Part shown: positions 9,591-15,751 of the stretch, one piece after another
Position numbering within the stretch: the first letter of the stretch is position 1
Layout: the number at the start of each line of letters is the position of its first letter
Made by a program: the position numbers and the translations under genes
Notes under the pieces: model-generated
The model's database searches: none
What the model was told of the DNA's origin: nothing
What the model saw: only the letters and a program-made list of their open reading frames with translations
Source: Baffinella frigidus
Taxonomy: Eukaryota > Cryptophyceae > Cryptomonadales > Baffinellaceae
Length of the DNA stretch: 33,982 bases
Direction of reading: 5' to 3'
Assembly: GCA_026770585.1 (NCBI GenBank)
Contig: MU646810.1
Span: 247,105-281,086 of the forward strand

Positions 9591-12500
9591 GCCCTCAACC
9601 CTCAGCCCTCAACCCCAAACCTTACACCCCAAACCCTAAACCCTAAACCACAAACCAGCACACCCAGCATACCCAGCCTCCGCGCTGCCCCAAAAGCCCA
9701 AACCCTGAACCCTGAACCCTAAACTCCAAACCCCAAACCCCAAACCCCAAGCCCCCAAACCCCAAACCCCAAACCCAAAACCCCAAACCCCATACCCTGA
9801 ACCCCAAACCCTGAACCCCAAACCCTAATCCCCAAACCCCAAACCCTAAACCCTAAATCCAAACCTTATGGGAGGTAGTGGCTGCCTACGCGGGGACAAT
9901 CCTCGGGTGGAGGAGCGCCCGCGTGACCGGTCACGCGGACGCCGAAGCCAGACGGTCGGTCGTGACTGCCTTGCGTGTTCCTAGACCAGGCCTGGTCATA
10001 GGGTGGGCCTGGTAGCACGGTTTTCACATCTGATGACCACGGAAAACAAACAACTCCGGCCAACGCGCACGCTTCTGCTACTAAATGACGATTTAATCTC
10101 GCGTGTTGCTCTCGCAGGGAGGTAGCGCCAGCATAACACATTATGAATGCCACTCTACACCCTAACCCCTCAACCCTGAACCCTAAACCCTAAACCCCAA
10201 ACCTTCAGGGAGGTGGCGGCAGCCTCCCGCATCATGAAACACCGCCCCACACCCTACACCCCAAACACCAAACCCGAAACCCGAAACCCTAAACCTAAAC
10301 CTTAACCCTTAACCCTAACACAGTGAGGTTGCGGCAGCCTACGCGGGGACAATCTTAGAGTGGGCCTGGTAGAGCAGTTTTCACATTTATTGACCACGGC
10401 AAACAAAGCAGCACCGGCCAACGCTGACGCTTCTGGTTCTAAATCCGCATGCCGCGCTAAGCCCTAAGCCCTAAACCCTGAACCCTGATCCTTCAGGGAG
10501 GTGGCGGCAGCCTACGCGGGGACAATCCTGGGGTGGGTGGTCTCCTCCATGTGGGAGCCGACTATGTCCTCTGAGGAAAACATGAAAGAATACAAGGTGC
10601 GAGAGGGGTTTCCCACACGAGAAAGCTGGAGGGGCCTATTTAAAACCGATGTGCTGTTAAAAGTGGGCATCTGTGTGGTAACTTTCGTTGATTGGTCACG
10701 TAACTATGCGAAATTTGCACAGTCACGAGGTTGGAATACCCTATTCTGGTACAAATGGGAGCCAACTATGTCCTCCGAGGAAAACATGAAAGAATACAAG
10801 GTGCCTTCTCATCCGTGTAACCCGAAATGATGAAGAACTGCACGGCACCGTGTCATCCTTTAATATTTTAGGGTTTAAGGTGAAGGGTTTAGGGTTCAGG
10901 GTTTAGGGTTTAGGTTTTGGGGTTTAGGGTTTATTCGTCCGGGTTAGGGGTTAGTTCTTAGGGTTTAGGGTTTAGAGCTGATGGTTTAGGGTCTTCGCAC
11001 CCCTCTCTCACGATGTCATCTGTCGACAACATGAAAGAATACAAGGTGCGAGAGGGGGTTCTGGTCTGGGTCGATTTGGTCTCTGCAATTTGGTGGGCCC
11101 GGGTGCTTTGAAGAGCAAAGGTTGACGGGGTCGTACAGCGCACCCTCAGGTCAACTATTAGATGGAATTGTAGAAGGTTTAACCAAAAGGACCAAGATGA
11201 CGCGAAAGAGTATCGACAATACGTAAAAGCATAACATGTGAAGCAATCAATAATTTTATAAAATTTGAAGCAATCAATAATATTAATTCATGTACCAATC
11301 CAGCATGTCAACTTGAGAAATAGTCGGTCAACCCGTCTGAGGCAGAGCTAGGTGTTCCCCCTCCCACACAGCGGGCTACCAAGGGATTTCGGCCCAAATA
11401 CGAAGGGGTTTTCGGCCACCTTTCCGTTACCTGATCCGTAGGAACCCTCCTATGTCCCTACGGGTTGCCTACCGGTCCTAGGTCTCATCGCTTAGGGGTT
11501 ATTCAAATCCCTTTGAAGTCCTCTGTGTTGCTTGCGAAAGCGTTGCTTGCGAAAGCGTTTCTTGAATAGGGTAACGTCCTGAAAACCGGGTAGTCAGGCC
11601 TACGGTTTTGCCTACTGTAGGCCGTAGGGCCCCTAGGACCTTATGCTTCGTAGGACCCCTCCTAGGCCCCTACAGCCTACCGTAGGCAATACCATAGGCG
11701 CAACTCCCCGGTTTTCAGGACGTTCGCCTATGAACTTGCGAAAGATTTACTTGCGAAACCGTTCGTGGCAGGGGTGCCATTGACGGTCCCCACAGCCCCC
11801 CGAGTTTGCCCGGATGTTACGTGCGAAAGCGTGACTTGCGAAAGCGTGCGTGGCAGGGGTGCTACTACCAGTACCACTCTACGGCGGACGAATGGATCCC
11901 GTACCGGTATCCCCCCTCGCCCTTTACCCCAGTTTCAGACAGACAAAAAAATGATAGGTACTGATCATCCTCTTTACCCCATTTCTTCTTTACCCCATTT
12001 CTAGACACCCCATTTCCAGACAGACAGCCCTTTACCCCATTTCCAGACAGACATCGCTTTACCCCATTTCCAGACAGGCAATTCGCAGGTACTGGGGCCC
12101 GTCTCGGGTGCTTGGCCCTTGCATCCACTTTAATCTCGATGGAAGTGTTAATTAATTGCTTTTAGGTAACGATAATTACTACACGATTTGCTTATAAAAG
12201 TAATTGTAGAGCATTCGTGTAGTAAATTTCGATGCGTCAAAAGCAATCAAATTATACTTTTATGGAGATGAGCTTAGCAGCCACCGGGGGCTTCACGGAT
12301 ACAGGCCATCTAAACGATGTGTACTAGAATCTTATCCATTGCTGTGGAACTCCAACCGACTATTTCTATGTGTAGCGAGTCGCGTCCAAATAAGTCCCCC
12401 TTCAACGTTGGCTTGCCGCATCCACTGAGCAGGCGCGGAGTCGGTTGGAATATTAAAAGGTCTGTGAAGCCCTCTATCGAAATAGATGAATTAACAAACT

Positions 12501-15345
12501 TTTAAAGTCTCAAGGCTTTTCACTCTCTCTGCATGACGCACTTTCTGCGCAACGCAAATCTCATATGGAACCACTTATCATTTGTAAACTGGATTTCAAT
12601 CAAAATTACTACACGTTTTCTTTAATATTACATGTAAAGATCGTCATGCGTAGTAATTTTGATTTATAAACTATGAAAAATCCCATATGAAATCCGTAGC
12701 CCCTCTCGGCGCGTTGGACCATATTTTCGAGCACCCCTCTGCACTGCACTGTCTGGGCGGAGTTTTTGTATTAGTCAACTCAAGGCGAAAATCGAAAATC
12801 GAACTACACGCAGCGTGTATCTCGTTTCTTAAGATGACAGATTTGTGGGGGTGTTCATTTTTACGAAAATCGTTGGATTCGTAGTGCACTGAGCCTGAGC
12901 GTTCCGCGGTGCACTGAGCCTCCGCGGTGGTGCTCGGATGTGAATCGACGCTGCTTGCCCCTCCGTNNNNNNNNNNNNNNNNNNNNNNNNNNNNNNNNNN
13001 NNNNNNNNNNNNNNNNNNNNNNNNNNNNNNNNNNNNNNNNNNNNNNNNNNNNNNNNNNNNNNNNNNNNNNNNNNNNNNNNNNNNNNNNNNNNNNNNNNNN
13101 NNNNNNNNNNNNNNNNNNNNNNNNNNNNNNNNNNNNNNNNNNNNNNNNNNNNNNNNNNNNNNNNNNNNNNNNNNNNNNNNNNNNNNNNNNNNNNNNNNNN
13201 NNNNNNNNNNNNNNNNNNNNNNNNNNNNNNNNNNNNNNNNNNNNNNNNNNNNNNNNNNNNNNNNNNNNNNNNNNNNNNNNNNNNNNNNNNNNNNNNNNNN
13301 NNNNNNNNNNNNNNNNNNNNNNNNNNNNNNNNNNNNNNNNNNNNNNNNNNNNNNNNNNNNNNNNNNNNNNNNNNNNNNNNNNNNNNNNNNNNNNNNNNNN
13401 NNNNNNNNNNNNNNNNNNNNNNNNNNNNNNNNNNNNNNNNNNNNNNNNNNNNNNNNNNNNNNNNNNNNNNNNNNNNNNNNNNNNNNNNNNNNNNNNNNNN
13501 NNNNNNNNNNNNNNNNNNNNNNNNNNNNNNNNNNNNNNNNNNNNNNNNNNNNNNNNNNNNNNNNNNNNNNNNNNNNNNNNNNNNNNNNNNNNNNNNNNNN
13601 NNNNNNNNNNNNNNNNNNNNNNNNNNNNNNNNNNNNNNNNNNNNNNNNNNNNNNNNNNNNNNNNNNNNNNNNNNNNNNNNNNNNNNNNNNNNNNNNNNNN
13701 NNNNNNNNNNNNNNNNNNNNNNNNNNNNNNNNNNNNNNNNNNNNCCCCAAATAAACGTCTTTTGCCCCTGCAGCTTGGCCGAGAAGCTGTGGGCAGCGGC
13801 ATCGAAAGTCGACAAGTCCTGCTCGGTGGCCGAAATGATCACAGAGGACAAGGTACACCCTGCCCTGCCCACCCTGCACCCTGCACACTACACCCTGCAC
13901 ACCCTGCACCCTGCACCCTACACCCTGCACACCCTGCACCCTGCACCCTACACCCTGCCCACCCTGCACCCTGCACCCTACACTCTACCCACCCTGCACC
14001 CTGCACCCTGCACCCTACCTACAAGCTGCTCAATACTCACATCTCCAACACAGAGGATAAGGTGCGAGCCCTTGCCCAGTCACTGCTTTTCCTGGTGCTA
14101 ACCGTGTCTGGTTCAGTCACACTTGCGTACAGAGCGGACTTCGAAGGGATTTCGAACAACCCCTAGGCGATAGGACCTAGGAAACCACGGTAGGCAACCT
14201 TGCGACGTCGCAAGTGGACGTCGAACCACGCCAGAGTGGAGGAGGGGGTAAATCAGGCAAAACCCGCGTCAGGAAGCGGTTTTTGACTTTTGAAAACCAC
14301 TGCCCTAAGGAGGAATTGACTTTTGACGACCCCTTCCAAGCCTCTGGCGTGGAATGCATTCGACGAATTTGTCAAATTCGTCAAATTTGTCTGGGAGGAC
14401 GAGGTGCGAGCTCTTGACCGATCACAACGTTTCCTTTCCCGATTTTCATCTGGGAAGGAAGAAAACTGAATCAGTTCCTTTTCAACAGGCGTTTGAATCA
14501 GAGAATTTAGTGAGGGCGTGGTGAATTTAATACGGCCGCCTAATTCAATGGAAACGCTAATGAGGGAACTGATTCAGTGATCGTCCGAGATGAATTTAGT
14601 CACCATCTTGGTACCAAGGTTGTGCGGAATGGTCACAGGTCGGGTCCAGGTTCTAACCCCTGTAAGGTACAGGGTTGCGGTATGCGGTACAGGGTTCTTG
14701 TACTCGAGTAACTCCTGTGCGATACAGGGTACGGTACAGTGCTACTTGAAAATATAGTGCACCACGCCGTTGGGTCCGACCTATTCACATGAGTCTAGAA
14801 CCACCCCACGCGCCGTACAGGGTTCACTCGAAATTATGGACACGCGCCGCGTTAGGGTCCTACCGTAGGCCTATGCCTAGGAGCATAGGACCACCCTAGG
14901 GTGGGAGCGGCGCGTGTCCGTATTCGCGAGTAATCTCATGGCAAAACGGTTTTAATTTAAAACTTTTGATTCAATGAACATTACTACACGAATGCTTTAA
15001 TATTACTAGTAAACATCATTGTGTGTAGTAAGTTTCATTACCAGAAAGTTTTGAATTAAAACCGTTTTTGTTTGAAATCCCTGTACACGCGGTAAGTGTC
15101 CTTTTGAGTACAGGGGAACCTGGCCTATAAGAAAGCGCCACCCCCTAGGACCTTACAGTAGGCCTATGCCCAGGGCTCTATGGTGGTCCTAGTGGGGGCG
15201 CGGCTCCTTATGAGCGAGGTCACTCTATCGTTTTCGAGTAACGCCGCCCCCCTCTGAACAGACTCTGCACGACGACGCGATGACCACGGTGCAGAAGGAC
15301 TCCCTCAAGGCCTTTGTCTGGTCCGTCCGCCCAGCAGGCTTCTAG
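3100..15345 (+). CDS. ABHD17/BEM46-like membrane-anchored alpha/beta hydrolase, multi-exon
   Basis: Rebuilt exons: 3100-3333, 3420-about 3549, about 3748-3834, 5447-5536, 5944-5970, 6637-6685, 8122-8192, 8348-8397, 9220-9312, 10497-10596, 13774-13852, 15262-15345. From 5447 to 10596 every junction is GT-AG and every phase agrees. Landmarks in order: MSTDLYIYFAVSVVTFVCLF membrane segment; CCPPC and CCCCC clusters; ETMHGWWIP; LYNHGSGANV (HG oxyanion motif); LGVNVFVYDYPGYGKSKGSP; LLVLGRSMGNAVA (GxSxG nucleophile, Ser at 9221-9223); LAEKLWAAASK; TLHDDAMTT (likely catalytic His at 15268-15270); stop at 15343. This order is that of the ABHD13/ABHD17/BEM46 hydrolases; ABHD17 enzymes are depalmitoylases anchored through an N-terminal cysteine cluster. 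The catalytic Asp strand is not seen and probably lies in the 12967-13744 gap. The exon 2 donor and exon 3 boundaries are uncertain. Substrate is unknown. Confidence 0.8.
3420..3549 (+). CDS. Hydrolase exon 2: second membrane segment and Cys-rich loop
   Basis: The acceptor is GGCCGCAG. The exon reads LGYAISAILVAIYASTF, a second hydrophobic segment, then DTCKDTCADTDLSCC, a cysteine-rich and possibly disulfide-bonded loop. Joining to exon 1 is in phase 0. The donor is uncertain: ACTG|GTCGAT at 3550 or one of the GT sites in the following GGGTTCA repeat. Confidence 0.6.
3629..3747. mobile_element. Foldback element ending at a splice acceptor
   Basis: The left end CTGGAGGCATCCCAGGGGC pairs with GCCCCTGGGTTGCCTCCAG at the right. 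Inside, AACTCCCATACAAATGCCACC-like and GGTGGCATCTGTGGGAG arms form a second stem. The right end supplies the TGCCTCCAG acceptor for hydrolase exon 3. Confidence 0.7.
3748..3834 (+). CDS. Hydrolase exon 3 (boundaries uncertain)
   Basis: The frame GFDSKENTFPYARTVQSS lies right after a CCTCCAG acceptor that is itself the end of a foldback element. It fits the segment before the HGWWIP strand in this family. The donor is unclear: the next good GT (GTAGTT at 3860) lies inside the arm of the following foldback. Confidence 0.45.
3840..4001. mobile_element. Foldback element with AACTCCTGGAAAGTTCGG arms
   Basis: AAACTCCTGGAAAGTTCGGT at 3841 pairs with ACCGAACTTTCCAGGAGTTT near 4000. The interior carries CCTACCGTAGGCC palindromes shared with other families in the window. 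It lies directly after hydrolase exon 3. Confidence 0.75.
4008..4198. mobile_element. Element with CTTATCCCGGG and GGTTGCTGGTGG ends (partial)
   Basis: GCTTATCCCGG at the left and AGCTGCTACGGGTTGCTGGT at the right match the intact inverted-repeat element at 22061-22259. The left outer arm is missing. The interior contains CGGACCCTGGTACAAATCAA, also present in the other copy in reverse orientation. Confidence 0.6.
4199..4574. other. Intronic stretch with no gene visible
   Basis: It contains repeated CCTAGG/GTAGGG motifs and CACTTGAGGAATAGACCACT, a relative of the CTTAAGTGGCCA family seen at 29.7-30.2 kb. No coding exon is supported. Confidence 0.5.
4575..5272. repeat. Degenerate CCCTAAA/CCCTGAA/CCCTCAA array with embedded exon copies
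   Basis: It is a telomere-like repeat, C-rich on the plus (coding) strand, with many variants. Truncated copies of the 5' end of hydrolase exon 4 interrupt it at 4828-4864, 5066-5103 and 5159-5217, each preceded by a CAG acceptor. Confidence 0.85.
5273..5424. mobile_element. AT-rich inverted-repeat element, AAAAGAAAATGG arms
   Basis: GTTTATTTCAAAAGAAAATGG-like left arm pairs with CCATTTTCTTTTAAATTAAA at the right. The centre contains GGGCCCTAATTAA. Relatives lie at 1026-1140 (truncated) and 32070-32200. It sits about 20 bp upstream of the real acceptor of hydrolase exon 4. Confidence 0.7.
5447..5536 (+). CDS. Hydrolase exon 4: HGWWIP strand and HGSG oxyanion motif
   Basis: The acceptor is AAATCAG. 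It reads GETMHGWWIPS and then NFTILYNHGSGANVA, in phase 0 at both ends (donor GTTCAA). HG-x-x-x-N after a hydrophobic strand is the oxyanion-hole block of the BEM46/ABHD17 family. Confidence 0.85.
5537..5734. other. Hydrolase intron 4, first part, with an exon 4 fragment
   Basis: Poly-C and poly-G runs (5546, 5651) flank AAATTT-rich inverted motifs. At 5699-5733 an internal fragment of exon 4 (AGCGCAAACGGCTCCAACTT) recurs in diverged form, downstream of the real exon. Confidence 0.6.
5735..5943. repeat. CCCTAAA array, including a near-perfect run
   Basis: Positions about 5745-5792 hold about seven exact CCCTAAA units. Degenerate CCCTCAA units follow up to the microexon acceptor AAACCAG. Confidence 0.9.
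5944..5970 (+). CDS. Hydrolase exon 5: 27-nt microexon
   Basis: The sequence between AAACCAG and GTTATA encodes VRYRQDRYQ in phase 0-0. It restores the expected spacing between the HG motif and the LGVNVFVYDYPG strand. It sits as unique sequence inside CCCTAAA repeats. Confidence 0.7.
5971..6412. repeat. CCCTAAA-like repeats and intronic filler
   Basis: Degenerate CCCTAAA units run to about 6060 and 6190-6255. A duplicated GAGTGTNCCAGACNCACTC motif lies at 6082-6130. AT-rich sequence lies at 6280-6360. No exon is supported. Confidence 0.6.
6413..6603. mobile_element. CCACGCCA-ended element with CGCGCTAAAAGTGTTT core
   Basis: The left end is CCACGCCATGTCACAAGTGG and the right end is ATCTGGCGCGG. 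The interior CGCGCTAAAAGTGTTTCGTGG and TTTGGCGTGTTTCC motifs recur at about 30620-30925. It ends about 33 bp before the acceptor of hydrolase exon 6. Confidence 0.6.
6637..6685 (+). CDS. Hydrolase exon 6: VFVYDYPG strand
   Basis: The acceptor is ACTGACAG. It reads WMRSELGVNVFVYDYPG and ends in phase 1 at CCCG|GTACTT. The YDYPG motif is diagnostic for ABHD13/17/BEM46 hydrolases and continues into exon 7 as GYGKS. Confidence 0.85.
6750..6940. repeat. TTTAGGG / GTGTAGG tandem repeat (G-rich on plus)
   Basis: About twenty units of GGGTGTAGGGT-type repeat. It lies in hydrolase intron 6. The complementary-strand repeat (ACACCCTAC units) appears at 7275-7360, so the two arrays flank the segment 6941-7274 as an inverted pair. 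Confidence 0.85.
7063..7202. mobile_element. Foldback element, AACGG-C-TGAAAA family
   Basis: TAACGGACTAAAAATAGGGT at the left pairs with the right arm ending CATTTTTAGTCCGTTA. The interior has GGCCTACGGTATTACCTACG and CCTACCGTAG. Relatives are at 7653-7813, 11566-11731 and 20878-21039. Confidence 0.75.
7275..7365. repeat. ACACCCTAC tandem repeat
   Basis: About twelve 7-bp units of CCCTACA. It is the inverted partner of the 6750-6940 array. Confidence 0.85.
7366..7652. repeat. Short direct duplications in hydrolase intron 6
   Basis: AGCAGGGTTTTGTACC-type units repeat three times at about 7418-7490. CCCCTCTCTTTTTC followed by GCTGATTNTGTCGG at about 7496-7532 recurs at about 7961-8000. GGATGACCGGAGTGACTTGA at 7371 recurs in the foldback at about 9050. 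Confidence 0.6.
7653..7813. mobile_element. Foldback element, ATAGGCTNACGGCC family, copy 1
   Basis: The 5' arm ATAGGCTGACGGCCTGAAAA pairs with the 3' arm TTTTCAGGCCGTTACCCTAT. It is nearly identical to 20878-21039 with the loop in opposite orientation (see findings). Confidence 0.85.
7858..7942. repeat. Exon 7 start echo and a small palindrome
   Basis: GATGCAG followed by GTTACGGAAAGTCC at 7858-7871 matches the real exon 7 start GTTATGGCAAGTCC (12 of 14). At 7906-7942, GCCCGTGCTCGGGAACAG and its complement form a perfect hairpin stem. Confidence 0.6.
8122..8192 (+). CDS. Hydrolase exon 7: GYGKSKGSP block
   Basis: The acceptor is GATCGAACAG. After the split Gly it reads YGKSKGSPDESKVYQSGRD, as expected after YDYPG in the family. 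It ends in phase 0 at TAT|GTGAGA. Confidence 0.85.
8216..8292. repeat. Polypyrimidine CTT/TTC tract
   Basis: A 75-bp C/T run lies between exons 7 and 8. It sits well upstream of the CCCCTGCAG acceptor of exon 8. Confidence 0.8.
8348..8397 (+). CDS. Hydrolase exon 8: strand leading to the nucleophile elbow
   Basis: The acceptor is CCCCCTGCAG. It reads VKTRLGQTDAQLLVLGR and splits the Arg codon (CG|GTGAGC). Joined to exon 9 it makes LLVLGRSMGN, the GxSxG elbow. Confidence 0.85.
8500..8793. repeat. Three downstream copies of the exon 8 3' end
   Basis: CTCGTCNTCGGCCGGTGAG motifs at about 8500-8518, 8617-8651 and 8761-8793 repeat the end of exon 8 together with its donor GTGAGCGCC. Between them, 8662-8740 is a one-armed remnant of the ATAGGCTAACG foldback family. 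Confidence 0.8.
8800..8975. mobile_element. Inverted-repeat element with TGCTGGAGGAGCCTATTTA arm
   Basis: AATGCTGGAGGAGCCTATTT at the left pairs with TTTAAATAGGCCCCTCTAGC at the right. A reverse-oriented relative (GCTGGAGGGGCCTATTTAAA) starts at about 10624. A more distant member is at 20540-20748. Confidence 0.6.
9029..9180. repeat. Small foldback and 19-bp tandem repeat
   Basis: GGATACAGTCCCGTGT pairs with ACACGGGACTGTATCC (9034-9089). At about 9118-9175 the unit GGGCGAAAGGTCCTTCTAA occurs three times in tandem. Confidence 0.8.
9220..9312 (+). CDS. Hydrolase exon 9: nucleophile serine
   Basis: The acceptor is CTCTTCCAG. It reads SMGNAVATKLGSE, then GFRGLIIQSGWSNY. The first Ser (codon 9221-9223) is the predicted nucleophile of GRSMG. 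GLII-x-S matches the strand after the elbow. The donor AA|GTCTGT splits a Lys codon. Confidence 0.85.
9325..9870. repeat. CCCTCAA/CCCTAAA degenerate array
   Basis: Almost all of this is 7-bp CCCTNAA units and CCCCAAA variants, starting a few bases after the exon 9 donor. Open frames read LNPQPSTLNPQ-like repeats and are not genes. Confidence 0.9.
9871..10364. repeat. Upstream echoes of hydrolase exon 10
   Basis: Copies of the exon 10 start (GGAGGTGGCGGCAGCCTACG) lie at 9871-9910, about 10115-10135, 10207-10226 and 10324-10364. A second shared block (GGGCCTGGTAG, TTTTCACAT, GACCACGG, CGGCCAACGC) at about 10004-10085 recurs at about 10361-10443, so a larger unit was duplicated. Confidence 0.85.
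10497..10596 (+). CDS. Hydrolase exon 10: helical cap region
   Basis: The acceptor is ATCCTTCAG. It reads EVAAAYAGTILGWVVSSMWE, then PTMSSEENMKEYK, ending in phase 0 at AAG|GTGCGA. It follows exon 9 without a frame break. It would form the helical part after the nucleophile strand. Confidence 0.75.
10597..11160. repeat. Intron 10, first part: downstream echoes of exon 10 and a TTTAGGG array
   Basis: The 3' end of exon 10 is repeated at 10757-10800 (with donor GTGCC) and at 11012-11045 (with donor GTGCGAG). A relative of the 8800-8975 element fills 10610-10740. G-rich TTTAGGG repeats lie at 10868-10992. Confidence 0.85.
11161..11565. other. Intronic stretch with no gene visible
   Basis: AT-rich at 11200-11300. 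Tandem TGCTTGCGAAAGCGT units lie at about 11530-11560 and recur at 11735-11850 (ACTTGCGAAAGCGT, CGTGGCAGGGGTGC twice). No exon is supported. Confidence 0.5.
11566..11731. mobile_element. Foldback element, ATAGGGTAACGTCCTGAAAA family
   Basis: The left arm ATAGGGTAACGTCCTGAAAA pairs with GGTTTTCAGGACGTTCGCCTA at the right. The interior carries GGCCTACGG and CCTACCGTAGGC. The one-armed remnant at 8662-8740 shares the GTCCTGAAAACCGGGTAG subtype. Confidence 0.8.
11927..12085. repeat. Tandem repeat CTTTACCCCATTTCCAGACAG
   Basis: About seven imperfect units of 15-25 bp built on TTTACCCCATTTC and CAGACAGACA. There is no coding signal. Confidence 0.85.
12145..12660. mobile_element. Two AT-rich ACTACACG foldbacks and flanking sequence
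   Basis: At 12148-12252, AATTGCTTTT, TAACGATAATTACTACACGA and the complementary ATTCGTGTAGTAAATTTCG arms form an element. At 12595-12663, AATCAAAATTACTACACGTT pairs with TGCGTAGTAATTTTGATT. Related elements lie at 14960-15062, 21300-21610 and 26745-26855. The 12260-12590 spacer shows no gene. Confidence 0.7.
12967..13744. other. Assembly gap (778 N)
   Basis: Unknown sequence. The hydrolase model lacks the strand bearing the catalytic acid between exon 10 (ends 10596) and the exon at 13774, so one or more exons probably lie here. Every open frame across it is meaningless. Confidence 0.95.
13774..13852 (+). CDS. Hydrolase exon: LAEKLWAAASK helix
   Basis: The acceptor is TGCCCCTGCAG. It reads LAEKLWAAASKVDKSCSVAE then MITEDK, phase 1 to phase 0. 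In this family the acid-residue strand is followed by a helix like HGxxLAxxLxxAA, then a strand before the catalytic His. A short exon candidate (LLNTHISNTEDK, 14026-14061) follows but looks like an echo of this exon's end. Confidence 0.6.
13857..14020. repeat. CCCTGCAC / CCCTACAC tandem repeat
   Basis: About twenty units of 7-11 bp starting directly at the donor of the 13774 exon, C-rich on the coding strand. ACAGAGGACAAGGT at the exon end and ACAGAGGATAAGGT at 14050-14063 bracket the array. Confidence 0.85.
14226..14352. mobile_element. MITE-like element, CCACGCCAG-ended family
   Basis: The 127-bp element has ends CCACGCCAGAG and CTCTGGCGTGG. Its interior TTTTGACTTTTGAAAACCAC and GGAATTGACTTTTGA match 1663-1788 closely. 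Confidence 0.8.
14446..14593. mobile_element. Foldback element with AACTGAATCAGTTCC arm
   Basis: AAACTGAATCAGTTCC at the left pairs with GGAACTGATTCAGT at the right, flanked by TCATCT and AGATGA. A second member is at 30401-30543 in the same orientation. Confidence 0.75.
14594..15261. other. Last hydrolase intron: foldbacks, no further exon seen
   Basis: It contains GGTACAGGGTT direct repeats (14660-14735), a foldback with GGACACGCGCCGC arms (14839-14925), an ACTACACG foldback with AAAACGGTTTTAATT arms (14942-15066) and a degenerate CAGGGG-type element (about 15110-15225). Confidence 0.6.
15262..15345 (+). CDS. Hydrolase terminal exon: catalytic histidine and stop
   Basis: The acceptor is CCTCTGAACAG. 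In phase 0 it reads TLHDDAMTTVQKDSLKAFVW, then SVRPAGF and TAG. LHDD at the position of the family's GHND, followed by a C-terminal helix, supports this as the catalytic-His exon. The 3' end (GTCCGTCCGCCCAGCAGGCT) is echoed at about 15547-15572. Confidence 0.7.
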   Translation, partial: TLHDDAMTTVQKDSLKAFVWSVRPAGF

Positions 15346-15354
15346 TACAGCGGT

Positions 15355-15475
15355 TACAGGGGTACCTCGCTCATAAGAAACGCCCCACCCCCTAGGATCA
15401 CCATAGGGCCCGAGGCATAGGCCTACTGTAGGGTCCTATGGGGGGGCGGTTTCTTATGAGCAAGGTATCCCTGTA
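15355..15475. mobile_element. TACAGGGG-ended MITE, copy 1
   Basis: The left end TACAGGGGTACCTCGCTCAT pairs with ATGAGCAAGGTATCCCTGTA. Beyond this, AAGAAAC/GTTTCTT and GCCCC/GGGGC extend the stem. The interior carries CCTAGGATCACCATAGGG and CCTACTGTAGGG. TA at both ends could be a duplicated TA target as in Tc1/mariner-derived elements. Confidence 0.85.
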
Positions 15476-15627
15476 TTCGCGAATGAGAACACGCACCACC
15501 GTAGGGTCCTACGGTATGCTATCCGTAGGGGCATAGGGCATCCCTAGGGGTTGTGCGTCCGCCCTGCAGGCTTCTGGTAGCCTCTGAGAGGGGAGCAGAT
15601 TCTCCACTTATGGCGGCAAGTGGACCC

Positions 15628-15751
15628 TACAGGGGTACCTCGCTCATAAGAAACTGCCCCCCCCCCTAGGACCACCGTAGGGCCCTAGAGGCATAGGCGT
15701 ACTGTATGGTCTTAGGGGGGGGCGGTTTCTTATGAGCGAGGTACCCCTGTA
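15628..15751. mobile_element. TACAGGGG-ended MITE, copy 2
   Basis: The ends TACAGGGGTACCTCGCTCAT and ATGAGCGAGGTACCCCTGTA are perfect complements. Interior is of the same family type with poly-C and poly-G next to the stem. Confidence 0.9.

Noticed and set aside
9224-9646. Open frame reading LNPQPSTLNPQ repeats as a proline-rich protein
   Set aside because: Only the first 89 nt (exon 9) are coding. The rest is CCCTCAA repeat beyond a donor, and such frames arise wherever the 7-bp repeat lacks stops.
14026-14061. Possible extra hydrolase exon (LLNTHISNTEDK)
   Set aside because: It fits in phase 0-0, but its end ACAGAGGATAAGGT repeats the end of the exon at 13852, so an exon echo is more likely. 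The acceptor TACAAG is weak.
12671-14166. Several long open frames spanning 12.7-14.1 kb
   Set aside because: They cross 778 N, which cannot be translated. Only the 13774-13852 exon has independent support.
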